Shown here piece after piece: positions 27,233 to 37,132 of a stretch of 64,000 nt of DNA. Every line of letters starts with the position of its first letter. Positions within the stretch are counted from its first letter, which is position 1. The position numbers and the translations under genes are program-made. Source of the DNA: Gammaproteobacteria bacterium (GTDB lineage Bacteria > Pseudomonadota > Gammaproteobacteria > Pseudomonadales > Azotimanducaceae); the NCBI GenBank assembly GCA_026706385.1, contig JAPOYV010000133.1, positions 1 to 64,000 on the forward strand, written 5' to 3'. Under the pieces are notes generated by a model, which ran no database searches, was not told the DNA's origin, and saw nothing but the letters and a program-made list of their open reading frames with translations.

Positions 27233-28946
27233 GGGTCTGCCCTCCGATCGGTGCCCGCAGGAGCGGCAGCCGATCCTGTGATTTCGACTTCTTCTGCACC
27301 TCGATCTGCGAGACGAGGATTGCCGGCGATGCCGCGGCCACGGGTACGCCGCCCGACTCGGCACCGCAGATGCCGTTGAACACCGCGATCTGGTCGTCGC
27401 CAGCGACGATTCTGCTGAATGTCGTCAGGGGCGTGCCGATCAGATCCACCCCGCGCACCAGTTCTTCGCGACCGTCGGGATAGACCCGATAGACCAACAG
27501 CGGTGTCACGTTGAACGAGTTGGGGATCGTCCGGCCCGTGATGGTGAAGCCGCCCTGGATCTCCACGAAGCGCAGGCCGAAAGGCTTGCCCTCAGCCTGG
27601 ATCGAGCTGATCAGCCGCGCCTTCAGCGCGTCGCTCGTGAGCGGATTCTCGACGTGCACGATCAGGTTCGATTGCCGTGCCACAGGCTTGTAGCCCATCT
27701 GCTTGCGACCGTGGCCGTTGGAGTTCGGGAAGCCGTCGATCGGCATGCGCGACATGAGGAAGTTCTTGAGCACTCCCTTGTCGATCACCGCAACGCGCCG
27801 TCCGGCCACGCCTTGGTTGTCGTAGCGGTAGCTGCCGACGAGGTCGAACGACGCGAGGCGCTTCTGCGTCGGGTCGAAGAACACCGAGAAGTTCTCCGGC
27901 AGTACGCGTTCGTCGCGCATCTTCTTGAAGGTCTGGCCCTCGTCTTCGAGCTTCTGCCGGTGCCCTTCGACGCGATGGCCGAGGATCTCGTGGAAGAACA
28001 CGCCGCTCGCCGTGCCGGAGAGGATGGCCGGCCCCGTGTACGGCTCCACCACTGGCGCTTCACGCAGAGCGAGCAACGTGTCGATCATCGTCCGGACATC
28101 GCCGGCCACCGTTTCGTCGTCCGGCAAGCCGTCGAGAGTGAACGACCCGTAGTCTCGATACAGGGGCAACTCCATGCCGTCCTCGGCCTTGGTGCTTGCG
28201 GAGATGAACAACCGGTAGATCGTCTCGGCCGTCTGGATCGCGGCGCCATCGCTGTTGACGAACCAACGCGTTTCCGTGAAAGCGCTCAGCCGTGCCGACG
28301 CGTCGAGAATCTCCCCGTAGGCCGAGAACGGTGCCGAGTAGCGCTCGACCTTGGCTTCCCAGTCCGCGCGAGCGACATCGATCGGTGCGGCCTCCTCGAT
28401 CGCCTGGTGTCCCGGTTCGCGGCTGAAGTCCCCGGCCTGATCCTCGGCCTCCACCTTGACCTGGACGTTGGTCACGACATTCGTGAACTGCTCTAGGGCG
28501 CGCTTGTATTGGCGATCGGTCTCGCGCCAAAGCACGCTGCGTATGGCGTCGACGTCGTTTTCGACGGGCACGGCCACGAGGCTCCAGAGGGACGACGGAA
28601 AGGCGTTTCTCGCGCCCCTGATCTGGCGCGTGTTGTCGAGCTTGTGGCCGCCGACGCGCAGGTCGACATCGAGCCCGCGGCTGCGACTGTCGCCGCTTCT
28701 CGTCAGGGCGCCGAACGAGGCCGAAACGCCGACGTTGCGCAGCTCCGTGATCTCGTAGCTCAGGAAGTAGGGCGGCACCTCCTCGCCGGCAAGCGCCTCC
28801 ATCGAGCGGTCCAACTCCGCCTGCATCGCCTGCAAGACCACGGGCATCTCGCTCGCATACGCGTCCAATACAAACAGCGCCGTCAACCAGGGGACCGTCC
28901 GGCACGCCAGCTTGCGCCACGGCCGACCAAACTTCGGATGTAACAT
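27219..28946 (-). CDS. Exported TldD-family metalloprotease (catalytic subunit)
   Basis: A 575-residue protein. An N-terminal signal (LACRTVPWLTALFVLDAYASE) precedes a TldD fold with HEILGH at 319-324, the HExxxH zinc site of the family. The C-terminal ICGAESGGVPVAAASPAILVSQIEVQ is the conserved Cys-containing end. EVPPYFLSYEITELRNVGVSASFGA is shared with its operon partner. ATG 28946 was selected; a TTG four codons earlier is in frame. It heads an operon with the TldE-like gene and a cytochrome c gene, and is divergent from a TauD-type oxygenase gene (120 bases between starts). Probable role: peptide or modified-peptide hydrolysis in the periplasm; the substrate is unknown. Confidence 0.82.
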   Translation of the reverse strand: MLHPKFGRPWRKLACRTVPWLTALFVLDAYASEMPVVLQAMQAELDRSMEALAGEEVPPYFLSYEITELRNVGVSASFGALTRSGDSRSRGLDVDLRVGGHKLDNTRQIRGARNAFPSSLWSLVAVPVENDVDAIRSVLWRETDRQYKRALEQFTNVVTNVQVKVEAEDQAGDFSREPGHQAIEEAAPIDVARADWEAKVERYSAPFSAYGEILDASARLSAFTETRWFVNSDGAAIQTAETIYRLFISASTKAEDGMELPLYRDYGSFTLDGLPDDETVAGDVRTMIDTLLALREAPVVEPYTGPAILSGTASGVFFHEILGHRVEGHRQKLEDEGQTFKKMRDERVLPENFSVFFDPTQKRLASFDLVGSYRYDNQGVAGRRVAVIDKGVLKNFLMSRMPIDGFPNSNGHGRKQMGYKPVARQSNLIVHVENPLTSDALKARLISSIQAEGKPFGLRFVEIQGGFTITGRTIPNSFNVTPLLVYRVYPDGREELVRGVDLIGTPLTTFSRIVAGDDQIAVFNGICGAESGGVPVAAASPAILVSQIEVQKKSKSQDRLPLLRAPIGGQTHDRI

Positions 28947-29066
28947 GGCTTCCAACAACCCGCAGCTAGGATGCTATGTTTTTAGCACGGCCGTTCGGGG
29001 CCACGCAATCGCCGCGTTCGACGCGTATTGACACCCATGGCAGCGCCAACGCTCAAGGGAGAGACG

Positions 29067-30260
29067 ATGACTGAGTTCGCCGATCTGCGCCTTCGCGTCC
29101 AGCGCGCCTTCGGCAAGAGGGTGGATTGCGACGGCCCGCTCGCTGCCAGCGGTGCCGGCGTCCGGTTGATCGGGCTCGACTTGGGCGGCCGCCTCGATCC
29201 GGACCAGGTCTCAGTCCTTCTCGACGCGCTCAGCCTCTACCGGATCGTCACCATCCCGGGACAGGATCTCGCGACGTTCACGCTCGCCGCCTTCGAACGG
29301 TTCGCCAACCACTGGGGGGCACCCGTTCCGCACCCGAGCAATTTCACGCGAGGCGGCAAGCCCGCGCAGTCGGACAGCCCGAGCGACGGCTCGATCGCCA
29401 TGATCCCCCCGGCCAAGCGCGCAGCGACAGCCGTGAACGCAGCGTTTCCGGGTCGCTTGCAGTGTCTGTCGCACGACTCGCCCGCGGTACTCGTGGTCAG
29501 CAACTTCCGCGGTGGCCGGGGCGAGCCGCGCGTCGGCGGCGGCGGATCGTGGCACACGGACATCGAGTACGAACCGTTGCCGATCTACGTGTCCATGTTC
29601 CTGGTGCACGCCGTGCCGACCCGGCGTAGCGCACCCGGTGACACCTGGGTGACGGGGAACGGGAAGCATCCCTATTTCGAGGGCGCCGACGCCGAGCTCA
29701 TGCGCCGACGCCTGCAACTGCCGCGCAACGGCGAGACGGCCTACGCCGACACCGCGGCGGCTTTCGCCGCATTGCCCGCGGCGGAGCGGGACCGGTTGCG
29801 CACGGTCCGGGTGCGGCGGCGGCTGAATGCCGGCGACCCCGGTTGGCTTGCGCCCCTGGTCCGCACCAACCCGCGCTCGGGCATTGAGTCGCTGCACAGC
29901 CCCGTATGGGCATCGCGCCCGCGCGTACGGCCCCCGATCGCGGTCGACGGCCTGTCCGAGACCGAGTCGCGGCGGTTTCTCGACGCGCTCGAAGCCCATG
30001 TCCTCGACGCCCGGTTCCGCTACGACCATGCCCACGAACCGGGTGACGTGACGATCTGGGACAACACCATGACCCTGCACAATTCGCCGCCGATGAAGGT
30101 CAACGTCGACGACGTCGAGGACGCGCGGTTGTTGTACCGCCTAAGCTGCAAGGGCGAGCCGGCCTTGACCTTGCCGCGCACGGACCCCGCCGAGTGGCTG
30201 GCCGCGCACGTCCCGGGAAGCTACCGGAGCCCCGAATCCATCATCCGCGGAAAGCGGTGA
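29067..30260 (+). CDS. TauD/TfdA-family dioxygenase
   Basis: A 397-residue Fe(II)/2-oxoglutarate oxygenase. GVRLIGLDLGGRLDPDQVSVL is the opening of the fold. GGGGSWHTDIEYEPLP holds the HxD ligands, DVTIWDNTMTLHNSP the distal His, and LLYRLSCKG replaces the usual R-x-x-x-R segment. The start ATG 29067 follows AGGGAGAGACG. A ~40-residue inserted loop (SNFTRGGKPAQSDSPSDG) is longer than in TauD itself. Substrate unknown. Confidence 0.8.
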   Translation: MTEFADLRLRVQRAFGKRVDCDGPLAASGAGVRLIGLDLGGRLDPDQVSVLLDALSLYRIVTIPGQDLATFTLAAFERFANHWGAPVPHPSNFTRGGKPAQSDSPSDGSIAMIPPAKRAATAVNAAFPGRLQCLSHDSPAVLVVSNFRGGRGEPRVGGGGSWHTDIEYEPLPIYVSMFLVHAVPTRRSAPGDTWVTGNGKHPYFEGADAELMRRRLQLPRNGETAYADTAAAFAALPAAERDRLRTVRVRRRLNAGDPGWLAPLVRTNPRSGIESLHSPVWASRPRVRPPIAVDGLSETESRRFLDALEAHVLDARFRYDHAHEPGDVTIWDNTMTLHNSPPMKVNVDDVEDARLLYRLSCKGEPALTLPRTDPAEWLAAHVPGSYRSPESIIRGKR

Positions 30261-30269
30261 CGAACGGCG

Positions 30270-31769
30270 TCAGGTCGCCTTCCGGCGTCGACGCAACGAG
30301 ACAACGCCTAAGCCGACCGCCGCGATCGCAAGCACGCTCAGCAACGGCGCGTTCAGGAACCGCGCGAACGGCGTGGACCCCGATGTAGCTTGAACGATGC
30401 CGGTGAGTACGCCCTGCTCGAACTGCGGCAGTTCCGCGACGACGACGCCGCGGTCGTCGATGACAGCCGTGACGCCGTTGTTCGTCGCGCGCAGCACGTA
30501 CTTGCCGTTCTCGAGCGCCCGCATGCGCGCCATCTGCGCATGCTGCAACGGCCCGATCGACGAGCCGAACCAGGTGTCGTTGCTAACCGTGACCAGCACA
30601 TCGGCGCCCCGGCCATGCTCGGCGACGGCTTTCGGATAGGCAATCTCGTAGCAGATCGCCATGGCGAGGTCCCAGCCGGACGCCTTGAGATGCGGTTGCG
30701 GTTCCGCCCCCGGCGTGCCACGCGACATCGGCAGATCGAAGAAGCCGATCAACCCGCGTAGGGCCGACTCGAACGGGACGTAGTCGCCGAACGGGACGAG
30801 CCTGCGCTTCCTGTAGATCCCGCCCGAGGTCGAGACCGCGGCGTTGTAGACCGTGAACGTTCCGCCTTCGTCCACCTCGGCCAGCACCGTGCCCTGCACC
30901 AGGTCGCCGCTCAGGGTCTGCACGGTGTCGTCGATGAAGGGCTTGGCGAGATGGTAGTAGTCCGGAATCGCGGCCTCGGGCCAGACCACGATGTCGCGGT
31001 CGCTCGCACGTGCGGTCAGGTCCCCGTAGCGCGCCTTCCACTCCGGCAGGCGATCCCGGTCCCACTTGGCATCCTGGGGAACGTTGGCTTGTACCAGCGC
31101 GACGCTGCGAGAGGCGCCGCGTTCCGTCCACGCTACGGACTGTAGCGACCACGCCGCGACCCAGAGTGTCGCGGGCGCGGCCAGCACGAGGATGCGCCGG
31201 CGCGTCGAGTCCTGCGCGGGGAGGATGACCAGGCAGGCGGCTGTGAGTACGGCGACGAAGGACATCCCCAGAACACCCGTGACGGGCGCCAGCCCAGTGA
31301 GCGGCGTGTCGATGAAGGCGTACCCGGCAAACAGCCACGGGAAGCCGGTCAGGAACCAAGTGAGTACCCACTCCAGCGCCGTCCAAAGCGCCGCGAACGC
31401 AAGTGCTTCCGCCATGCCAGCGCCAGCTCGACTGCCTGCGGCCACACGGTGGAACACCAATCCCAGAACACCGGTGAACAGCGCCATCCCCGCAACGAAC
31501 AGCGCCACGAGAGCAATGGCCAAGGCGGGCGGTGCCGCGCCGAAGACGTGGATGCTGACGTAGATCCACGACGCGCCGACGCCGTACTTGCCAACGCCAA
31601 ACCACCACCCGGCCCAGAACGCCCCAACGCCAGTCCGAGTGCGGCCCAAGATCCAGAACAAGGCCCCCGCCGACACCAGCATGAGTGGGAAGATGCCGAA
31701 CGGCGCCAGCGCGAACGGGAGCATGGCGCCGGCCGCGAGTACGGCCAAGGTCCGCAGGATTGCAGACAC
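30270..31769 (-). CDS. lnt: Apolipoprotein N-acyltransferase
   Basis: A 499-residue inner-membrane enzyme that adds the third acyl chain to outer-membrane lipoproteins. About six N-terminal membrane segments precede a nitrilase domain with the Glu-Lys-Cys triad: VWPEAAIPDYYH (Glu), KRRLVPFGDYVPFE (Lys) and ICYEIAYP (Cys). A final membrane segment lies at the C-terminus. GTG 31769 is the likely start, giving the usual length and a membrane segment at once. It is the last gene of the miaB-phoH-ybeY-lnt cluster, 32 bases after ybeY; the ybeX/corC gene normally between them is absent. Confidence 0.92.
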   Translation of the reverse strand: MSAILRTLAVLAAGAMLPFALAPFGIFPLMLVSAGALFWILGRTRTGVGAFWAGWWFGVGKYGVGASWIYVSIHVFGAAPPALAIALVALFVAGMALFTGVLGLVFHRVAAGSRAGAGMAEALAFAALWTALEWVLTWFLTGFPWLFAGYAFIDTPLTGLAPVTGVLGMSFVAVLTAACLVILPAQDSTRRRILVLAAPATLWVAAWSLQSVAWTERGASRSVALVQANVPQDAKWDRDRLPEWKARYGDLTARASDRDIVVWPEAAIPDYYHLAKPFIDDTVQTLSGDLVQGTVLAEVDEGGTFTVYNAAVSTSGGIYRKRRLVPFGDYVPFESALRGLIGFFDLPMSRGTPGAEPQPHLKASGWDLAMAICYEIAYPKAVAEHGRGADVLVTVSNDTWFGSSIGPLQHAQMARMRALENGKYVLRATNNGVTAVIDDRGVVVAELPQFEQGVLTGIVQATSGSTPFARFLNAPLLSVLAIAAVGLGVVSLRRRRKAT

Positions 31770-31801
31770 CGTCTCTCGGTCGGCTCGGGTCGTCGCGACC
31801 G

Positions 31802-32260
31802 TTATGGCGCCGGATGCGTGACGTGCAGGAGCGGCGGCTGCTCCAGGTAGGGATCGGCAATCCCAAGGCTCTGAAGGAGCCTGGTCTCTTGCGCCTCCAT
31901 GGCGACAGCGTCTGCTTCCGTCTGGTGGTCCAGTCCCTTCAGATGCAGCACGCCGTGGATGACCAAGTGGGCAAAGTGGTCCGCCAGGCGCTTGCCCTGC
32001 TCGCGCGCTTCCTCTGACGCGATCGGGGCGCAAATGGCGATGTCGCCGAGTAGGTTCGACTCGCCTGCGGGAAAGGCGAGCACGTTGGTCGGATCGGTTC
32101 GGCCGCGGAAGCGACCGTTGAGTTCCGCGCCCTCCGCGGCGTCGACGACGCGGATGCACAACGCGCGGTCATCACCGGCGAGCGCCGATTCCGCCCAAGC
32201 CGCGACGTCCGCCGCGGACGGGGTGTCGCCCGTGCAGGCGATCTGTACGACGACGTTCAC
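31802..32260 (-). CDS. ybeY: Endoribonuclease YbeY (16S rRNA maturation)
   Basis: A 152-residue zinc-dependent RNase involved in 16S rRNA 3'-end processing and 70S quality control. HGVLHLKGLDHQTEADA is the family HGxLHLxGxDH zinc site, and LNGRFRGRTDPTNVLAFP is the conserved upstream segment. The gene directly abuts phoH-like (start and stop adjacent), consistent with coupled expression. Confidence 0.95.
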   Translation of the reverse strand: MNVVVQIACTGDTPSAADVAAWAESALAGDDRALCIRVVDAAEGAELNGRFRGRTDPTNVLAFPAGESNLLGDIAICAPIASEEAREQGKRLADHFAHLVIHGVLHLKGLDHQTEADAVAMEAQETRLLQSLGIADPYLEQPPLLHVTHPAP

Positions 32261-33307
32261 TTAAGAGGGCGGTTCGTTCCCTACGCCGCGTAGCGCCGCC
32301 GGCGCGGCGACGGTCTCCGTGTTCTGTTCCACCCGGGCGTACGCGTCCACGATCCGCTGCACCAGCGGATGACGCACGACGTCCTTGCTGTTGAAGTGGG
32401 TAAAGGAGATGCCTTCGACGCCCTCGAGGACGCGAAGCACGTGGATCAGGCCCGAGCGCTGCCCGCCGGGCAGGTCGATCTGCGTGATGTCCCCGGTGAC
32501 GACGGCCGTCGAACCGAATCCGATGCGCGTCAGGAACATCTTCATCTGCTCGACGGTGGTGTTCTGGCTCTCGTCGAGAATGATGAAAGAACCGTTGAGC
32601 GTACGGCCGCGCATGAACGCCAATGGCGCGACTTCGATGACGTTGCGCTCGATGTACTTGCCGACCCGATCCGTGCCCAGCATCTCGTAGAGAGCGTCGT
32701 ACAACGGACGCAGGTAAGGATCGATCTTCTGAGCGAGGTCCCCGGGCAGAAAGCCGAGCTTCTCGCCCGCTTCCACGGCCGGCCTCACCAGCAGGATGCG
32801 GTTCACCGCGTTGGCCTCGAGTGCCTCCACGGCACAGGCGACGGCCAGGTAGGTCTTGCCGGTCCCGGCGGGACCCACACCGAAGTTGAGGTCGTGGCCG
32901 CGGATGGCGGCCACGTAGCCCTTCTGGTTCGCGCCGCGCGCCTTGACCGTCTTCTTGCGCGTCCTGACGACCGTCGGGCTGTCTTCGGAGTCGCTGCCGT
33001 CCTGGCCCTCGCCACCCTCGCGAGCCAGCAAGTCGATGACGCCGGACTCCTGCAGCAACAAGTGCACTGTCTCGACCGCCAAGGTCTCCTGTTCGCGGGT
33101 TTCCACGTATAGCTGGGACAGCACCGCCCCCGCGGCGTGCACGCGTTGGGCCGGCCCGGCGATCCGGAAGGCGTGCCCGCGATAGCTGATGCGCACGCCG
33201 AGGCGCTGCTCAAGGTGCTTCAGGTTCTGATCGAGTGGGCCGCAAAGCGCGGCCAATCGGCGGGGGTCGTCGGGTTGGAGGTTGACGGTCGTGGTGAGTG
33301 CCACCAC
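32261..33307 (-). CDS. ybeZ: PhoH-like ATPase (YbeZ)
   Basis: A ~348-residue cytoplasmic ATPase functionally tied to YbeY in RNA metabolism. VGPAGTGKTYLAVACAVEAL is Walker A, and SFIILDESQNTTVEQMKMFL holds Walker B. RISYRGHAFRIAGPAQRVHAA near the N-terminus is a KH-like RNA-binding segment. GTG 33307 gives the family's normal length; the frame stays open to a GTG at 33391. No clear ribosome binding site is seen for either. Confidence 0.92.
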   Translation of the reverse strand: MVALTTTVNLQPDDPRRLAALCGPLDQNLKHLEQRLGVRISYRGHAFRIAGPAQRVHAAGAVLSQLYVETREQETLAVETVHLLLQESGVIDLLAREGGEGQDGSDSEDSPTVVRTRKKTVKARGANQKGYVAAIRGHDLNFGVGPAGTGKTYLAVACAVEALEANAVNRILLVRPAVEAGEKLGFLPGDLAQKIDPYLRPLYDALYEMLGTDRVGKYIERNVIEVAPLAFMRGRTLNGSFIILDESQNTTVEQMKMFLTRIGFGSTAVVTGDITQIDLPGGQRSGLIHVLRVLEGVEGISFTHFNSKDVVRHPLVQRIVDAYARVEQNTETVAAPAALRGVGNEPPS

Positions 33308-33415
33308 GCGCGACGAGTCGTCTGTCAAGTTGTTTGGAGAGGAATTCCGTTGGGTGTGCAGAATAGCACGGGCAACGCGAATGGGAAGCACCGGAGTGAC
33401 GTCAGCGCCTGTCCG

Positions 33416-33547
33416 CTAAGACACGTCGTGCATCCCGCCTCGACACAGCCCGTCGTTCGTCGACCGATCCCACGGCTCGGCGTCCTCGCGCCACTCTAGC
33501 CAAGCCGAGGCGTAGTCGTCGGCCAGCCGCCTAAGCTCCCGCCGCCG
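33416..33547 (-). pseudogene. Possible antitoxin-like fragment between ybeZ and miaB
   Basis: In the 271-base gap between ybeZ and miaB, a minus-strand frame encodes RRRELRRLADDYASAWLEW followed by acidic and Trp-rich sequence. This resembles the C-terminal helix of some small antitoxins, but no N-terminal domain or start codon is recognisable. It is either a decayed remnant or chance. Confidence 0.2.
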
Positions 33548-33578
33548 GTTCGTTGGCCGCGAAGTCGAATCGCAACCC

Positions 33579-34889
33579 CTACAGTCGGCCACGCAACGAG
33601 TTCGGCAACGCCTCGGTGACTTCGATATCCGCGAAGCCACCAATGAGCGATGCGTCGGCGCGGAAGTTCACCACCCGGTTGTTCTCGGTGCGCCCGGCCA
33701 GTTCGCCCGGGTCGCGCTTCGCATGGCCCGTCACGAGCACCCGCTGCCGCGTCCCGACCATGGCTTCCGCGTGGTTCGCAGCCTGCCGGCGCAACTGGGC
33801 CTGCAACGCCGCCAGCCGTTCCTTCTTGACCGCCATCGGCGTGTCGTCGGGTAGCGACGCGGCTGGCGTACCCGGTCGCGGGCTGTAGATGAAGCTGAAC
33901 GAGATGTCGTAATCGAGTTCGCGGACAAGCGCCATCGTCGCCTCGAAATCCCGGTCGGTCTCGCCGGGGAAACCGACGATGAAATCCGACGACAGGCTCA
34001 AGTCGGGCCGGACCTGGCGCAGGGCGCGGATCTTCGCCTTGTACTCGAGCACCGTGTGGCCACGCTTCATCATGGCCAGAACCCGGTCGGAGCCTGACTG
34101 CACGGGCAGGTGCAGGTGGCTGACGAGCTCCGGAATGTCGCGGTACGCGTCGCGGAGATTGGCACCGAACTCCACCGGATGGGAGGTGGTGAAGCGGATC
34201 CGGTCGATGCCGTTGACATCCGCCGCGTAGTGGATCAGCTCCGCGAGATCCGCCTCGCCGTCGTCGATGGTCCCACGGTAGGCGTTGACGTTCTGGCCGA
34301 GGAAGTTGATCTCGCGCACGCCGGCCACCGCCAATTGCACGACCTCGCGCATGACGCTCGGCACCGGCCTCGAGACTTCCTCGCCCCGGGTATAGGGCAC
34401 GACGCAGAACGTGCAGTACTTGCTGCAGCCCTCCATGACCGAAACGAAAGCCGAGGGTCCCTCGGCGCTAGGTTCCGGGAGCCGGTCGAACTTCTCGATC
34501 TCCGGAAAACTGACGTCCACCACCGGTCGCCGCAACCGGCGCACATCGTCGAGCATGGCGGGTAGCCGATGCAGGGTCTGCGGACCGAACACCATGTCGA
34601 CGTACGGGGCGCGGGCTGTGATCGCCGCGCCTTCCTGGCTGGCGACACAGCCGCCCACGCCGATGACCACCTCGGCGTTCGCCCGTTTCAGGTGCCGCCA
34701 GCGGCCGAGTTGACTGAAGACCTTCTCGGCCGCTTTCTCGCGGATCGAGCAGGTGTTGAGCAGCAGCACGTCGGCGTCCGCCGGGTCCGTTACCACCGCC
34801 GCGTCATGGCTCGCGCGCAGCACGTCGGCCATCTTGGACGAGTCGTACTCGTTCATCTGGCAGCCGTGGGTTTCGACGTAGAGCTTCAC
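33579..34889 (-). CDS. miaB: tRNA-2-methylthio-N6-dimethylallyladenosine synthase
   Basis: A 436-residue radical-SAM methylthiotransferase that modifies A37 of tRNAs reading UNN codons. [23 protein letters not shown] and GVGGCVASQ supply the three N-terminal Cys for the auxiliary cluster. [16 protein letters not shown] is the CxxxCxxC radical-SAM site, and a TRAM domain ends the protein ([28 protein letters not shown]). GTG 34889 is the only start that keeps the canonical N-terminus. It is the first gene of the cluster. Confidence 0.95.
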   Translation of the reverse strand: MKLYVETHGCQMNEYDSSKMADVLRASHDAAVVTDPADADVLLLNTCSIREKAAEKVFSQLGRWRHLKRANAEVVIGVGGCVASQEGAAITARAPYVDMVFGPQTLHRLPAMLDDVRRLRRPVVDVSFPEIEKFDRLPEPSAEGPSAFVSVMEGCSKYCTFCVVPYTRGEEVSRPVPSVMREVVQLAVAGVREINFLGQNVNAYRGTIDDGEADLAELIHYAADVNGIDRIRFTTSHPVEFGANLRDAYRDIPELVSHLHLPVQSGSDRVLAMMKRGHTVLEYKAKIRALRQVRPDLSLSSDFIVGFPGETDRDFEATMALVRELDYDISFSFIYSPRPGTPAASLPDDTPMAVKKERLAALQAQLRRQAANHAEAMVGTRQRVLVTGHAKRDPGELAGRTENNRVVNFRADASLIGGFADIEVTEALPNSLRGRL

Positions 34890-35059
34890 GGTGTCGCGAG
34901 GTGGCGAGGGGGCACGGATTATAGGTCTGGCGGCGTTGGATTGGTGTCCTGCGAGTGCGTCGGCGCACCGCGGCATGACCAGCGCCGGCGCCGATATCCC
35001 TTGAAATCGCGTCCGCGATGCCTATTAAATGCCGCGAAACGGTGGCACGGCCTGTCCTA

Positions 35060-35392
35060 ATGCCCGACGACAAGTCCCACATCTACCGCATCTATTTCCA
35101 TAGCCACGGCCAGATCTACGAGGTCTACGCCCATTCGATAGACCAAGGCGAGTTGTACGGCTTCGTGGAAATCGAGGACTACATCTTCGGCGAGAAGTCG
35201 CAGATGGTGATCGACCCGAGCGAGGACAAGCTCCGCCAGGAGTTCGCGAGCGTCCAGCGCAGCTACGTGCCGATGCACGCGATCATCCGCATCGATGAAG
35301 TCGAGAAGGAAGGCACCGCCAAGATCACCGACAGTTCCGGGACGAACGTCACGCCGTTCCCGATGCCGATTCCCGGCAAGAAGGGTCAGTAG
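35060..35392 (+). CDS. DUF1820 family protein
   Basis: A 110-residue cytoplasmic protein of unknown function found mainly in gammaproteobacteria. The sequence HIYRIYFHSHGQIYEVYAHS followed by GFVEIEDYIFGEKSQMVIDPSEDKL is diagnostic of the family. ATG 35060 gives the usual N-terminus; ATG 35018 would add 14 atypical residues. It is divergent from miaB with 170 bases between. Confidence 0.85.
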   Translation: MPDDKSHIYRIYFHSHGQIYEVYAHSIDQGELYGFVEIEDYIFGEKSQMVIDPSEDKLRQEFASVQRSYVPMHAIIRIDEVEKEGTAKITDSSGTNVTPFPMPIPGKKGQ

Positions 35393-35511
35393 CAGCCCTG
35401 GTCGCCTCTGGCCCCCCGTCGCAAATCGTCCCGCGGTGGTGAATCCGGCGACGTCTCAAGGTACGCTTCCCCCACGGCATCGAGACGCGAACACGCTCGA
35501 GGAGGACCTGG

Positions 35512-36942
35512 GTGGAGGGACACGGCCGTGGCGTCCTGGGCATGACGCCGGAGGCGATGCGGCGACTGGCCGGCAAGGCCACGGACGCACTCATCGACCG
35601 CATTGACGGCTTGAGCGACGAGAGACCCTGGGACGGGGATTTCCGCGAAGCACTTGAGGCACAGCTCGGCGGGCCGCCTCCCGAAAACGGTCGGCCCGCG
35701 GAGGAGGTCCTGGAGCAGATCCTGCGCGACGTGCTCCCCTACGCCGCACGCCTCGATCATCCCCGGTTCTTCGGATTCGTCCCCTCGGCGCCGACCTGGC
35801 CCAGCGTCGTGGCGGATTACCTTGCCGCCGGCTTCAACATCAACTCCTGCACGTGGCTCGTGTCGAGCGGCACCGGCCAGCTCGAACTCGTCGTGGTGGA
35901 CTGGATGCGGGCCTGGATCGGCTACCCGGAGACCGCAGGCGGACTGCTCACGAGCGGTGGCTCGGCGGCGAGCGTTGAGGCGTTGGTGGCGGCACGGGAA
36001 GCGGCGGGGCATCCCGAGCGCCCCGCCGTCTACATGAGCGATCAGAGTCATGGTGCCCTGAAACGGGCGGCCCTGATCGCCGGCGTCCGTCGGGAGAACA
36101 TCCGGTTGGTGCCCTCCGACGACGGCTTCCGCATGGACATGGCCGAGTTGCGTCAGTGCGTCGCCGACGACCGGGCCAACGGCCTGCAACCCGTCGCGGT
36201 GTGCGCGAATGCGGGCAGCGCCGGCACGGGTGCTATCGACCCCTTGGTGCCGCTGGCGGATTTCTGCAGCCGCGAAGGCGTCTGGCTGCACTTGGATGCC
36301 GCCTACGGCGGATTCGCGTTGGTGACGCCGCAGGGCAAGGAACGGTTGGCTGGCATCGAGAGGGCGGATTCCGTGGGGCTGGACGCGCACAAGGCGTTTT
36401 TCCAGCCCTACGAGGCGGGTGCGCTCATGGTCAAGGACGCCAAGCGCCTCGAAGACGCGTTCGCCATCGGCAACGACGTCCTGCAGGACACCGTGTGGGG
36501 CGCGAACCACCCGAACTTCGCGGATCGGGGGCTGCAGCTAAGCCGAGCGGCGCGGGCGTTGAAGCTCTGGATGTCCGTGCAGATGTTTGGAATGGCCGAT
36601 CTGCGCGCGGCGGTGCAGAACGGACTCGACCTGGCGCGCCGCGCCGAAGCCTACGTCGAGGCTAGTCCGGTCCTGGAGCTAATGACCCCGGTGTCGCTGG
36701 GCATCGTATGCTTCCGGGTGAACCCCGGCGACGGACGCGACGAGCACACCCTGGACGACGTCAATCGGCACGTACTGGCACAGGTGTTCTGGGACGAGCT
36801 GGCGTTCTTCTCGTCGACGTCGTTGAAAGGCGTGTTCTCGCTGCGCATGTGCATCGTGAACCACACCACGACCTGGGAGGACGTGCGCCTGACGCTCGAA
36901 CTGGTGGAACGGCTCGGGCGGGAGACGTTGGCGGGTAGGTGA
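35512..36942 (+). CDS. Group II PLP-dependent amino acid decarboxylase
   Basis: A 476-residue fold-type I PLP enzyme of the aromatic-L-amino-acid/glutamate decarboxylase family. HPRFFGFVPSAPTW is the substrate-side motif, LLTSGGSAASVEALVAAR binds phosphate, WLHLDAAYGGFAL carries the cofactor Asp, and SVGLDAHKAFFQPYEAG the Schiff-base Lys. GTG 35512 is preceded by GGAGG with seven-base spacing; ATG 35542 is an in-frame alternative. The amino acid acted on cannot be assigned. Confidence 0.88.
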   Translation: MEGHGRGVLGMTPEAMRRLAGKATDALIDRIDGLSDERPWDGDFREALEAQLGGPPPENGRPAEEVLEQILRDVLPYAARLDHPRFFGFVPSAPTWPSVVADYLAAGFNINSCTWLVSSGTGQLELVVVDWMRAWIGYPETAGGLLTSGGSAASVEALVAAREAAGHPERPAVYMSDQSHGALKRAALIAGVRRENIRLVPSDDGFRMDMAELRQCVADDRANGLQPVAVCANAGSAGTGAIDPLVPLADFCSREGVWLHLDAAYGGFALVTPQGKERLAGIERADSVGLDAHKAFFQPYEAGALMVKDAKRLEDAFAIGNDVLQDTVWGANHPNFADRGLQLSRAARALKLWMSVQMFGMADLRAAVQNGLDLARRAEAYVEASPVLELMTPVSLGIVCFRVNPGDGRDEHTLDDVNRHVLAQVFWDELAFFSSTSLKGVFSLRMCIVNHTTTWEDVRLTLELVERLGRETLAGR

Positions 36943-37132
36943 GATAGGCCGAGCCGAAGGCCACACATTCTGCTGTCTGGCGACGGACTCCAAACGTCGG
37001 TACTCTGTGTCGACGTCTCGACGCGCCAAGCCGGATGTGGGAAAGAGCACTGATGACCGAACAACATTGCCGTAGCCACTCGCGACTTCAACCGGCCAGA
37101 GACCCTCAGTCCACCACCGCCAAGAACGCACA

